Positions 1-5,874 of a DNA stretch of 13,663 nt are shown here, in pieces. Origin of the DNA: an uncultured Vogesella sp. (lineage in GTDB: Bacteria > Pseudomonadota > Gammaproteobacteria > Burkholderiales > Chromobacteriaceae); assembly GCA_946479405.1 (NCBI GenBank), contig CAMLGD010000080.1:1-13663 (forward strand). Direction: 5' to 3'. The position numbers and the translations under genes are program-made. Numbering within the stretch: position 1 is the first letter of the stretch; each line of letters begins with the position of its first letter. The notes under the pieces were generated by a model that ran no database searches, was not told where the DNA came from, and saw only the letters and a list, made by a program, of their open reading frames with translations.

Positions 1-65
1 CCATACCGGCGCTGCGGTTGCCGCCGGAGAGTGGCCGGCGCGGCAAATACTGCCGTCGCCGGTGC

Positions 66-207
66 AGAGTGTGTTCACGATCTCGCGAGCTAGAGCGAGA
101 CAAGGCGAAAACGGCTGAGGAAACGGAATTGACATGAAGCCAATGAGTATTCCGAAGACGTTTTTAACGCCGCATCGCCGACGTGTAGCAGATCGTGCAC
201 ACGCTCT
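66..207. repeat. MITE-like structured element with terminal inverted repeats
   Basis: The ends are AGAGTGTGTTCACGATCT (66-83) and AGATCGTGCACACGCTCT (190-207), which are inverted repeats matching at 16 of 18 positions. The inside is also self-complementary. TCTCGC pairs with GCGAGA near the left end (81-100), GGCGAAAACG (104-113) pairs loosely with CGTTTTTAACGCC (159-171), CGGAAT (124-129) pairs with ATTCCG (149-154), and ATTG with CAAT at the apex. The whole element could therefore fold into one long imperfect stem. No transposase is encoded and I see no clear target duplication. The build is that of a non-autonomous miniature element or large palindromic intergenic repeat. It could also act as the transcription end of flhE. 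Confidence 0.6.
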
Positions 208-210
208 CAC

Positions 211-627
211 TCAGAACACGTAGCTTACCGCCAGCTGCTGCTTGCCACTGTACACCGGCATCAGCGCGCCGCTGCCAGTGACTGAGTATTGGAGGTAAAA
301 CGGCTGCGTCGGGTTCAAACCGCGAAACGCCTCTGTGCTGCCGCTGGCATGCTGGCTGACATTCACGCAGCGGCTGCCCTGGCACAGCAGCACCGTCAGC
401 CCGGGCGGGCGCGGCGAGAAATGCCAGGCGTAGTACACCGAGGTGATGCGGCCAGCCGCCGGCGGCGTGCCCAGCAGCGGAAAAGCGGCGCGGTACGGCA
501 TATTGCGCACGGCAATGCCGGGGCCCACCGTGTCACTGGCATAGGAGCCGGCCGCGGCCGCCGCCAGCAAGGGCAATGTCAGCAACAGGGCGGCCAGCAT
601 GCGTGGCCAGCTAGTGGTGCGGGGCAT
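211..627 (-). CDS. flhE: FlhE-like flagellar protein, periplasmic
   Basis: The product is 138 residues with an N-terminal signal peptide (charged PRTTSWPR, then a Leu/Ala-rich core at about residues 10-26). The mature part has the pattern of FlhE: Y-x-W around 66-68, PPGLTVLLC, the paired cysteines C82 and C87 in LCQGSRC, a T..FRGLNP stretch, G-S-G-A-L-M-P, and a final Q..VSY. FlhE is a small periplasmic accessory of flagellar assembly, usually encoded after flhB and flhA. No other flagellar export gene lies beside it here, so it is isolated. The start at 627 was chosen over a longer frame reaching 738 because the signal peptide begins there and AAAGGA sits just upstream. The stop codon is three bases from the structured element at 66-207. 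The family call is from memory of the motif pattern. Confidence 0.75.
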   Translation of the reverse strand: MPRTTSWPRMLAALLLTLPLLAAAAAGSYASDTVGPGIAVRNMPYRAAFPLLGTPPAAGRITSVYYAWHFSPRPPGLTVLLCQGSRCVNVSQHASGSTEAFRGLNPTQPFYLQYSVTGSGALMPVYSGKQQLAVSYVF

Positions 628-693
628 CCGGCGTTCCTTTCCCCGGCATGGCCGGGCGGCAACAAGGCGACAAAGCGCTTGAGACAAGCAAGC

Positions 694-716
694 CGGGTGC
701 CCGTTCGGTGCACCCG
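694..716. other. Small hairpin in flhE upstream region
   Basis: CGGGTGC (694-700) and GCACCCG (710-716) form a perfect 7-bp stem with a 9-base loop. It lies about 70 bases upstream of the flhE start, between that gene and the larger repeat hairpin. Its role is unknown; it may be part of the 5' leader of flhE. Confidence 0.35.
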
Positions 717-722
717 CCGCAA

Positions 723-766
723 ACAAGGTTGGCCGCATGCCATCACGGCAATGCGGCCAACCTTGT
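723..766. repeat. Inverted pair of the TGCGGCCAACCTT repeat forming a hairpin
   Basis: ACAAGGTTGGCCGCAT (723-738) and ATGCGGCCAACCTTGT (751-766) are perfect 16-bp inverted copies. The spacer adds more pairing (TGCC with GGCA, one bulged A). Each arm holds an exact copy of TGCGGCCAACCTT. The hairpin lies about 50 bases after the CYTH gene stop and upstream of flhE. No T-run follows, so it is at most an atypical terminator or a 3'-end stabiliser. Confidence 0.8.
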
Positions 767-770
767 CGCG

Positions 771-804
771 CGCAGCCGGCCAGCGTTGCGGCGGGCCGGC
801 TGCG
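771..804 (-). terminator. GC-rich hairpin after the CYTH gene
   Basis: CGCAGCCGGCC (771-781) and GGCCGGCTGCG (794-804) form a perfect 11-bp stem with a 12-base loop, starting ten bases after the stop of the minus-strand CYTH gene. There is no T-tract, so intrinsic termination is not certain. Its position at the end of the six-gene unit supports a 3'-end function. Confidence 0.5.
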
Positions 805-813
805 CCAGCGGCA

Positions 814-1275
814 TTACCAGCTGCGGTACGGGTTTTTCGACAGATAGGCGTTGGTGTAGCGGCCGTCGCTGGTCACTTCCTCGCCGATCCACGCCGGCTG
901 CTCGAACGGCGTGTCTTCCGACGGCAGCTCGATCTCGGCCAGCACCAGGCCGGCGTTGTCGCCGAAGAACTCGTCCACTTCCCACACGAAGCCGCCGAAT
1001 TCTATGCGGTAGCGCAGCTTGTCCACCACCATCGGGCACATCGCATCCATGATGGTCTGCGCCTCGGCAACCGGGATGCTGTATTCGAACTCGTGGCGGC
1101 TGATGTCGCTGATCTGGCCCTTGAGCGTGAGCCAGGCCTGCTCGCCCACCACCCGCACGCGCACGGTGCGTTCTTTTTCCACCGACAGGTAGCCCTGCCG
1201 GTAGCGCACGCCGGGCGCCAGACCGCGCCAGTCGTCACCGTTTACCTTGAAGCGGCGTTCAATTTCCACTGCCAT
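814..1275 (-). CDS. CYTH domain protein (triphosphate tunnel metalloenzyme family)
   Basis: The product is 153 residues, essentially one CYTH domain. The N-terminal acidic motif EIERRF (E4, E6) corresponds to ExExK. The alternating charged strands that line the tunnel follow: TVRVRV (38-43), LTLKG (49-53), EFEY (62-65), KLRYR (86-90), WEVDEF (98-103) and LAEIEL (112-117). Family members hydrolyse or cyclise triphosphates with divalent metal. Short stand-alone bacterial members are often inorganic triphosphatases, and the substrate cannot be read from sequence. The ATG overlaps the end of the upstream lipoprotein gene by 17 bases and is preceded by a purine-rich stretch (GAAGAAAGAAGAAG). It is the last gene of the minus-strand unit and is followed by two hairpins. 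Confidence 0.85.
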   Translation of the reverse strand: MAVEIERRFKVNGDDWRGLAPGVRYRQGYLSVEKERTVRVRVVGEQAWLTLKGQISDISRHEFEYSIPVAEAQTIMDAMCPMVVDKLRYRIEFGGFVWEVDEFFGDNAGLVLAEIELPSEDTPFEQPAWIGEEVTSDGRYTNAYLSKNPYRSW

Positions 1276-1672
1276 GGGCTTCTTCTTTCTTCAGCAGGCG
1301 GGCCGGTGCTTTCAGGCGCCAGTCGGCCTCGCGGTAGGGATAAACGTCTTGCGGCCAACGTGCGTCCAGCCGGTAGACATACCAGGGTTTGCCAGCCTGC
1401 AGCCGGCCGCCTTTCAGCGCGTCGTTGTAGTCGCTGTGTGCCGCCAGCACGCTGCAGTAAGCCTTGGTGCCGGGATAATGACCGTCGGCCGACGGCTGCA
1501 GCCCGGCCGGCAGCTTGCCCGGTGGCAGGCGGCCCGGCATGGCGGCAACGCTGGCCGCCGGCACATCGCCAAAATCGGTGCCGGACAGCACGAACACGCC
1601 ATTGGTACAGTCGTCGCGCTGGCAGCCGGCCAGCACGGCCGTCAGCAGCAGGGGGAGCAATAGGATTTTCAT
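1259..1672 (-). CDS. Small lipoprotein of unknown function
   Basis: The product is 137 residues. MKILLLPLLLTAVLAGC is a signal peptide ending in a lipobox (LAGC), with C17 as the predicted lipidated residue. A second cysteine follows closely (CQRDDC) and a third lies mid-protein (KAYCSVLAA). The mature part has many prolines and aromatics (PWYVYRL, ARWPQDVYPYREADW) and ends in a basic, charged tail. I do not recognise a family. The start codon overlaps the stop of hemJ by one base (TGATG), which suggests translational coupling, and its own end overlaps the CYTH gene. A much longer frame extends upstream through hemJ but has no coding character. The lipoprotein call is firm; the function is unknown. 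Confidence 0.75.
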   Translation of the reverse strand: MKILLLPLLLTAVLAGCQRDDCTNGVFVLSGTDFGDVPAASVAAMPGRLPPGKLPAGLQPSADGHYPGTKAYCSVLAAHSDYNDALKGGRLQAGKPWYVYRLDARWPQDVYPYREADWRLKAPARLLKKEEAHGSGN

Positions 1673-2088
1673 CAGAACGGTTTGACCACCACCAGAATCA
1701 CCACCGCCAGCAGCACCAGCACCGGCAGTTCGTTGAAGACGCGGAACCAGACATGGCTCCGGCGGTTTTGCCCGCCACGGAAATCGGCCAGCAGTTTGAA
1801 ACAGTAGCCGTGATAGCCGATCAGCCCGGCCACCAGCGTGAGCTTGGCATGCAGCCAGCCGCCGCCGATGCCGTAGCCGAACATCAGACCCAGCCCCAGC
1901 AGCACCGCCAGCACGGCCAGCGGCGTCATGAAACGCAACAGCTTGTGCGCCATCAGCAGCAGGCGGTCGAACTCGGCGCCGGGCTGCGCCATGGCCAGGT
2001 TGACGTAGATGCGCGGCAGGTAGAACAGGCCGGCAAACCACGCCACCACGAAGAAAATGTGAAACGCCTTCAGATACAGGTATGCCAT
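1672..2088 (-). CDS. hemJ: HemJ protoporphyrinogen IX oxidase (UPF0093/CopD-like membrane protein)
   Basis: The product is 138 residues with four hydrophobic segments (about 7-30, 53-75, 82-100 and 120-135). It shows the HemJ pattern: LKAFHIFFVVAWFAGLFYLPRIYV near the N-terminus (H10, R26), MAHKLL (48), GGWLHAKL (K82) and the C-terminal FNELPVLVLL...VVVKPF. HemJ oxidises protoporphyrinogen IX to protoporphyrin IX in the inner membrane, the penultimate step of haem synthesis, and its conserved His and Lys are thought essential. It replaces HemG or HemY in many proteobacteria. Its start is separated by a single base from the stop of the upstream MmcQ/YjbR gene, and its stop overlaps the next start, so it is central to a co-transcribed unit. 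Confidence 0.9.
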   Translation of the reverse strand: MAYLYLKAFHIFFVVAWFAGLFYLPRIYVNLAMAQPGAEFDRLLLMAHKLLRFMTPLAVLAVLLGLGLMFGYGIGGGWLHAKLTLVAGLIGYHGYCFKLLADFRGGQNRRSHVWFRVFNELPVLVLLAVVILVVVKPF

Positions 2089-2089
2089 G

Positions 2090-2440
2090 TCAGAGTCCGT
2101 ACGCGGCGCGTACTTTTTTGGGGAGTGTCAGCAGCACCAGCCGCCACGAGTTGGCCACGCCGGCCTGCAGCTGCGCCAGGTCCAGCGCGGCGGTGCTGGC
2201 CACGCTGATCCAGCGCGCCCGCGCCAGATAGGGCGCCGGGCGCACGCCGGGCAGGCCGGACAGGGCGAGGAAATCCTCGGCCGCCACCTTGTAGGCCAGC
2301 GTGTCATCGTGAAAGGTGGCAAACATCTTGCCCGCCACCTTCAGGACCTGCACGCCGCCCCACAGCACCTCCAGCTGCGCGCCGGGCAGCGCCAGCGCCT
2401 GCTGTTGCAGCGCGTCCAGCTGGGCGGGAGTCAGTTTCAC
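2090..2440 (-). CDS. MmcQ/YjbR family protein
   Basis: The product is 116 residues with the small two-layer fold typical of the MmcQ/YjbR (DUF419) family: an N-terminal helix LDALQQQALALPGA, then VLKVAGKMFATFHDD, LAYKVAAEDFLAL, a YLARARWISV strand and a final helix ending LLTLPKKVRAAYGL. Members have a CyaY-like fold and are often described as possible DNA-binding proteins. No precise role is established. The start is GTG (2438-2440). It is embedded in the palindrome GTTTCACGTGAAAC, and no strong Shine-Dalgarno precedes it. The stop is one base from the hemJ start. Confidence 0.85.
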   Translation of the reverse strand: MKLTPAQLDALQQQALALPGAQLEVLWGGVQVLKVAGKMFATFHDDTLAYKVAAEDFLALSGLPGVRPAPYLARARWISVASTAALDLAQLQAGVANSWRLVLLTLPKKVRAAYGL

Positions 2441-2448
2441 GTGAAACC
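2433..2448. promoter_or_regulatory. parS-like ParB binding site
   Basis: The sequence is AGTTTCACGTGAAACC. Its inner 14 bases (2434-2447, GTTTCACGTGAAAC) form a perfect palindrome identical to the core of the widely conserved chromosomal parS site (TGTTTCACGTGAAACA); only the two outermost bases differ. It spans the GTG start of the MmcQ/YjbR gene and the ten-base gap after the M48 peptidase gene. ParB loads at parS for origin segregation and condensin loading, and such sites cluster near oriC. No other copy is present in the window. Confidence 0.75.
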
Positions 2449-2450
2449 GC

Positions 2451-3260
2451 TTATTTCTTTGCTGCCTGGTACAGCGGCATCACCTTGGGGATCAGCCGCT
2501 GCAGGGTGGCGATACGTTCCTCACCCGCCGGGTGGGTAGACAGGAAGGCCGGGCCGCCGCCGCCACCGGCTTTCAGCATCTTCTGCCACAGGGTGATCGA
2601 TGCCTGCGGGTTGTAGCCGGCACGCGCCATCAGCTCCAAGCCGATGGTGTCGGCCTCGCTTTCCATGCCGCGGCTGTGCGGCTTGGTCAGTGCCACGTCG
2701 GTGGCCAGCGCCGCCAGCTCCATCGAACCCTGCGACAGCCCGGCCAGCTGGCCGACGATATTCAGCCCGGCCTGCTGCGCGTAGGCCTGACTCATGCTTT
2801 CGCGGCTGTGCTCGCGCAGCGCGTGCGCCATTTCGTGGCCGATTACGGTGGCCAGCTCGTCGTCGCTCAGCGCCAGTTTTTCCACCAGCCCGCTGTAGAC
2901 CATGATCTTGCCACCGGCCATGCAGTAGGCGTTGAGCTCGGGCGAGGTGGCGACGTTGACTTCCCACTTCCAGTTACGGGCATCGGCGCGGAACACCGGA
3001 GCCTGGCGGATCAGGCGCTCGGAAATGGCGCGCACGCGGCGGGTAATCACCGCATTGCTGTTCAGCGCCCCGGCGGTTTTGGCCTTTTGCAGCTCCTGCG
3101 TGTAGGCCTGCGCCGACATGGCGGTTACCTCCTGCTCGGACAGCAGGATGAACTGCTTGCGGTTGACGCCCACTTCGCCGCCGGCGGTGGTGTTGACGCA
3201 ACCGGCCAGCGCGGCCGAGACCAGCAGCGCAGCGCTACAACGTCGCAGAGTGGTGTTCAT
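2451..3260 (-). CDS. M48 family zinc metallopeptidase, lipoprotein (LoiP/YggG-like)
   Basis: The product is 269 residues. A signal peptide ends in LAGC with C21 predicted lipidated, so the protein is likely anchored to an envelope membrane. The zinc site HEMAH is at 142-146 (HExxH) and the third ligand region is ESEAD at 200-204. STHPAGEERI near residue 240 is the usual C-terminal M48 signature. PELNAYCMAGGKIMVYSGL before the active site is typical of the LoiP/YggG and BepA group of envelope quality-control peptidases. The gene follows rubredoxin after 26 bases and precedes the MmcQ/YjbR gene by 10. The start has only a weak ribosome-binding sequence (TGGATG). Confidence 0.9.
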   Translation of the reverse strand: MNTTLRRCSAALLVSAALAGCVNTTAGGEVGVNRKQFILLSEQEVTAMSAQAYTQELQKAKTAGALNSNAVITRRVRAISERLIRQAPVFRADARNWKWEVNVATSPELNAYCMAGGKIMVYSGLVEKLALSDDELATVIGHEMAHALREHSRESMSQAYAQQAGLNIVGQLAGLSQGSMELAALATDVALTKPHSRGMESEADTIGLELMARAGYNPQASITLWQKMLKAGGGGGPAFLSTHPAGEERIATLQRLIPKVMPLYQAAKK

Positions 3261-3286
3261 AGTCTATGCATCCATCAAGTGATGGC

Positions 3287-3451
3287 TCAGAATGCCATCA
3301 TTTCAAAGTCGTCCTTGCGCGCACCGCAGTCCGGGCAAGTCCAGTTCATCGGCACGTCTGCCCACTTGGTACCGGGGGCAATGCCGTCTTCCGGGCGCCC
3401 GGCGGCCTCGTCATAGATAAAGCCGCAAATCAGGCACATCCAGGTTTGCAT
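3287..3451 (-). CDS. Rubredoxin
   Basis: The product is 54 residues, the normal length of a one-iron rubredoxin. Two CxxC knuckles, C6-C9 (MCLICGF) and C39-C42 (CPDCG), bind a single iron. The conserved core [22 protein letters not shown]...W lies between them. It is a cytoplasmic one-electron carrier; partners may be an alkane hydroxylase, a rubredoxin reductase or oxidative-stress enzymes, none of which is in the window. The frame continues upstream to 3628, but that part overlaps thiD on the other strand and is not rubredoxin, so the start at 3451 is taken. It is the first gene of the six-gene minus-strand unit and is divergent from thiD. Confidence 0.95.
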   Translation of the reverse strand: MQTWMCLICGFIYDEAAGRPEDGIAPGTKWADVPMNWTCPDCGARKDDFEMMAF

Positions 3452-3514
3452 GGTTTCTGCTCTCAAACGGTTAAAATGCACATTGTAAATGCTCCTGCAC
3501 AAAGAGGATAAACC
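3452..3514. promoter_or_regulatory. Divergent promoter region between rubredoxin and thiD
   Basis: These 63 bases are clearly AT-richer than their surroundings and must serve both the rubredoxin unit and thiD. On the minus strand TACAAT (3482-3487) is a good -10 candidate, but no convincing -35 lies at 16-18 bases. On the plus strand TTAAAA and TGTAAA are weaker candidates. AGAGGA (3503-3508) is the thiD ribosome-binding site. There is no room for, and no sign of, a TPP riboswitch. Confidence 0.4.
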
Positions 3515-4372
3515 TTGAGCCAAGACATCGAGCTGCCGCCCATCGTCCTGACGCTGGCCGGCTCCGACCCCACCGGCGGTGCCGGCATTCAGGCCGACAT
3601 CCTGACCCTGGCCAGCATGGGCTGCCATCCGCTATCGGTGATTACCGCCGTGACGGTACAGGACACCCGCGGCGTGCAGGACTTTCTGGTCATCGACGAC
3701 GAGTGGGTGCTGGATCAGGCGCGTGCGGTGTTAGAGGACATGCCGGTGGCAGCGTTCAAAGTCGGCATGATCGGCAGCGTCGAAAACGTGGTGGCCATCG
3801 CCGAACTGGCCGCCGACTACCCGGACATCCCGCTGATCTACGACCCGGTACTGGCCAGCGGCCGCGGCGATGAACTGTCGCGCGACGAGCTGGTGCACGT
3901 GCTGCGCGACATGCTGCTGCCGCAGGTGACGGTGCTGACCCCCAACAGCATGGAGGCGCGCCGGCTGGCCGCCAACGACGAGGACGACGAGGACAGCATC
4001 ACCCTGGCCGACTGCGCCAAGCGCCTGACGCTACTGGGCTGCGACTACGTGTTCATCACCGGCACCCACGAGACCACCCGCGACGTGGAAAACCGCCTGT
4101 ACGACCGCAGCGGCGAGGTGCGGCTGGACACCTGGCCACGGCTGAACGGCAGCTTCCACGGCTCCGGCTGCACACTGGCCTCGGCGGTGGCCGGGCTGAT
4201 CGCCCGCGGCCTGGCGGTACCGGAAGCAGTGAAAGAGGCGCAGGACTACACCTGGCAGGCGCTGCGCTACGGCTTCCGCCCCGGCATGGGGCAGTACATT
4301 CCGGACCGGCTGTTCTGGGCCAACGACGACGCCAGCGACGACGACAACAAGGATCAAGATGCCCAACGTTAG
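3515..4372 (+). CDS. thiD: Hydroxymethylpyrimidine/phosphomethylpyrimidine kinase ThiD
   Basis: The product is 285 residues and belongs to the ribokinase-like ThiD family. It phosphorylates HMP and HMP-P to HMP-PP for thiamine synthesis in the cytoplasm. The substrate-site motif [13 protein letters not shown] is at 16-28, [10 protein letters not shown] at about 109-118, LTPNSMEA at 141-148 and the anion-hole motif HGSGCT at 215-220, with C219 at the usual active-site cysteine position. Two features are odd: a short acidic insertion ANDEDDED (153-160) and an acidic, low-complexity C-terminal tail (271-285). The start is TTG, supported by AGAGGA six bases upstream and by the match of the N-terminus to the family. 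The last 14 bases overlap thiE. Confidence 0.93.
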   Translation: MSQDIELPPIVLTLAGSDPTGGAGIQADILTLASMGCHPLSVITAVTVQDTRGVQDFLVIDDEWVLDQARAVLEDMPVAAFKVGMIGSVENVVAIAELAADYPDIPLIYDPVLASGRGDELSRDELVHVLRDMLLPQVTVLTPNSMEARRLAANDEDDEDSITLADCAKRLTLLGCDYVFITGTHETTRDVENRLYDRSGEVRLDTWPRLNGSFHGSGCTLASAVAGLIARGLAVPEAVKEAQDYTWQALRYGFRPGMGQYIPDRLFWANDDASDDDNKDQDAQR

Positions 4373-4973
4373 CGGCTTGTATGCCATTACGCCCGATACC
4401 GACAACAGCGAACAGCTGATCGAGCAGGTCAGCGCCGCGCTGGATGGCGGCGCCCGCGTGCTGCAGTACCGCAACAAGGGCAGCGACACCGTGCGCCGGC
4501 TGTGGCAGGCCAACATCCTGGCCAGCCTGACGCGCAGCCGCCACGCGCTGTTCATCGTCAATGACGACATCGAACTGGCGCTGGCGGTGAAGGCCGACGG
4601 CGTGCACGTTGGCCGCGACGATGCCGCCATTGCCGCCGCCCGCGCCAAGCTGGGTCCGGCGGCGCTGATCGGCGCCAGCTGCTACAACGACATCGCGCTG
4701 GCGCGCGCTGCGGTGGCCGCCGGCGCCAACTACGTCGCCTTCGGCGCGGTGTTCCCCTCCGGCACCAAGCCGGGCGCGGTAGCCGCACCGCTGGAGCTGT
4801 TCGCGCAGAGCGCCGGGCTGGGCGTGCCGCGGGTCGCCATCGGCGGCATCACCACCGCCAACGCCGGCCAGGTGGTGGCGGCTGGCGCCGACGCCATCGC
4901 GGTGATCGGCGGGCTGTTCGACGGCGACGGCATCGCCGAGCGCGCCGCAACCTTGGCCGCCCTGTTCGACTGA
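4359..4973 (+). CDS. thiE: Thiamine-phosphate synthase ThiE
   Basis: The product is 204 residues, the usual size of this TIM-barrel enzyme. It couples HMP-PP from ThiD with the thiazole phosphate to give thiamine phosphate. Family motifs are in order: QYRNK (36-40), FIVNDD (65-70), GVHVGRDD (81-88), GASCYN (105-110), YVAFGAVFPSGTKPGA (125-140), VAIGGITTAN (159-168) and IAVIGGLF (180-187). The ATG lies within the end of thiD in another frame, with AAGGA five bases upstream, so the two are translated together. A repeat copy and a large palindrome follow the stop. Confidence 0.95.
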   Translation: MPNVSGLYAITPDTDNSEQLIEQVSAALDGGARVLQYRNKGSDTVRRLWQANILASLTRSRHALFIVNDDIELALAVKADGVHVGRDDAAIAAARAKLGPAALIGASCYNDIALARAAVAAGANYVAFGAVFPSGTKPGAVAAPLELFAQSAGLGVPRVAIGGITTANAGQVVAAGADAIAVIGGLFDGDGIAERAATLAALFD

Positions 4974-4976
4974 GCC

Positions 4977-4995
4977 TGCGGCCAACCTTGCCGCA
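4977..4995. repeat. TGCGGCCAACCTT repeat copy after thiE, small hairpin
   Basis: TGCGGCCAACCTTGCCGCA starts four bases after the thiE stop. It holds one exact 13-mer (4977-4989), and TGCGGC pairs with GCCGCA around a seven-base loop. A T-run is lacking, so termination is only possible. Confidence 0.65.
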
Positions 4996-5019
4996 GCGCA
5001 GATAACGCTGTACATCCCC

Positions 5020-5066
5020 CGATGCCCCCAGTAACGTATCAAATTGATACGTTACTGGGGGCATCG
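5020..5066. promoter_or_regulatory. Perfect 47-bp palindrome overlapping the DinB-like gene RBS
   Basis: Arms 5020-5042 and 5044-5066 are exact 23-bp reverse complements around a single central A (5043). The right arm ends two bases before the ATG at 5069, and its GGGGG (5057-5061) is the only Shine-Dalgarno candidate. In RNA the arm would be fully paired, hiding the ribosome site. In DNA the AT-rich centre GTATCAAATTGATAC looks like a dimeric repressor operator. No T-run follows, which argues against an intrinsic terminator for thiE. Confidence 0.8.
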
Positions 5067-5068
5067 CC

Positions 5069-5860
5069 ATGCATAACCGCTTCGACCAATTCCGCCTCAG
5101 CGCGCTGGGCCGGCAACTGGAAGCGCTGATTGACAGCCCGCAGCGCTACACCGAATACGCGGCGCTGTCGCGCGCCGAGATTCCCGCAGTGACCGCCATC
5201 GTGCACGACCTGCAGGCCTGCTTCCCGGAAGTCGCCAGCGACCAGACCGCGCGCCAGTTCTGCGGCGCCATGGTCGGCGACGTGATGCGCCGCCACGGCC
5301 ACGAGCTGCTACGCCCACGCGGCCGCGTGCCCGGCGGCTATTTCAGCTACGGCGCGGTGTGGTCGCCGGCGCCGCGGCAGCGCAGCTTCGACGAACTGCT
5401 GCTGCAGCTGGCCGCCATGCCGGCGTTGGTGCAGCAAAGGTTGGCCGCACTCCCGCCAGCACACCGCCGCCAGCGCCCGGCCGGCACCGCCTTTTGCGCA
5501 CTGGAACACCTGTGCCACCTGCGCGACCTGGATAACGATGCCTTTCTGCCGCGGGTGCAGGCCATGCGGCAGCAAACACAGGCCACCCTGCACGGCGTCA
5601 ACGGCAGCCAGTGGGCGCAGGAGCGTGACTATCTGGCACAGGAATGGCAGCAGGCCGCCGACGGTTTCGTCGCCGCGCGCCAGGCGCTGCTAACGGCGCT
5701 GCAACCGTGCGACGCAGCAGCACAGGCACGCATCGCGGTATGGGAAGGGGTGCGTCGGCTGACGCTGGCCGAGCTGGTCGCCGACATGGTGGCGCACGAC
5801 GCCACCCATTTGCAGGAGATCGACGAACTACTGGCGGCGCTGGCGGGCGAAGCGGTCTAA
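5069..5860 (+). CDS. DinB-like (DinB/YfiT) four-helix-bundle protein with extra N-terminal region
   Basis: The product is 263 residues. The C-terminal half (about 105-258) resembles a DinB/YfiT metal-binding bundle. An early helix carries H147 and H150 (ALEHLCHLRDLDND), and the last helix carries an HxxxH pair at H243 and H247 (MVAHDATHLQEIDELL), the usual metal triad plus one. Related proteins include thiol-dependent transferases and hydrolases; the substrate here is unknown. The first 100 residues are helical with a GGYFSYGAVW segment at 89-98 that I cannot assign. The start abuts the 47-bp palindrome. One repeat copy lies in frame (5437-5449), coding for part of QQRLAALPP. The ORF is sound, the family call moderate. 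Confidence 0.7.
   Translation: MHNRFDQFRLSALGRQLEALIDSPQRYTEYAALSRAEIPAVTAIVHDLQACFPEVASDQTARQFCGAMVGDVMRRHGHELLRPRGRVPGGYFSYGAVWSPAPRQRSFDELLLQLAAMPALVQQRLAALPPAHRRQRPAGTAFCALEHLCHLRDLDNDAFLPRVQAMRQQTQATLHGVNGSQWAQERDYLAQEWQQAADGFVAARQALLTALQPCDAAAQARIAVWEGVRRLTLAELVADMVAHDATHLQEIDELLAALAGEAV
5437..5449 (-). repeat. TGCGGCCAACCTT repeat copy inside a coding region
   Basis: AAGGTTGGCCGCA is an exact reverse-strand copy of the 13-mer inside the DinB-like gene. It is translated without disturbing the frame (R-L-A-A). An intragenic copy argues against a pure terminator role for the repeat. Confidence 0.7.
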
Positions 5861-5874
5861 ACGATTACCCGCCC

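Noticed and set aside
1..65. C-terminal part of a further gene at the left edge
   Set aside because: Two plus-strand frames are open there, but 65 bases give no recognisable sequence or decisive codon bias, so no gene is called.
1349..1362. TTGCGGCCAACGTGC and similar GCGGCCAAC words (1349, 9871, 10629, 11692, 13210) as repeat copies
   Set aside because: They share only the GCGGCCAAC part and lie in coding sequence of GC-rich genes; they lack CCTT and may be codon-bias background.
289..2208. Very long plus-strand open frame (639 codons) opposite flhE to hemJ
   Set aside because: It runs antisense across several well-supported genes, with Gln/His/Arg/Ala-rich composition typical of the reverse strand of GC-rich genes and no recognisable domain.
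3452..3514. TPP riboswitch upstream of thiD
   Set aside because: The leader is at most about 60 bases and lacks the conserved CTGAGA and ACCTGAT-type elements.
4056..5042. Minus-strand open frame opposite thiE (328 codons)
   Set aside because: Antisense to thiD/thiE, which have complete family motifs; composition is that of a shadow frame.
5020..5066. The 47-bp palindrome as an ordinary intrinsic terminator of thiE
   Set aside because: No T-run follows on either strand, and it runs into the next gene's start codon.
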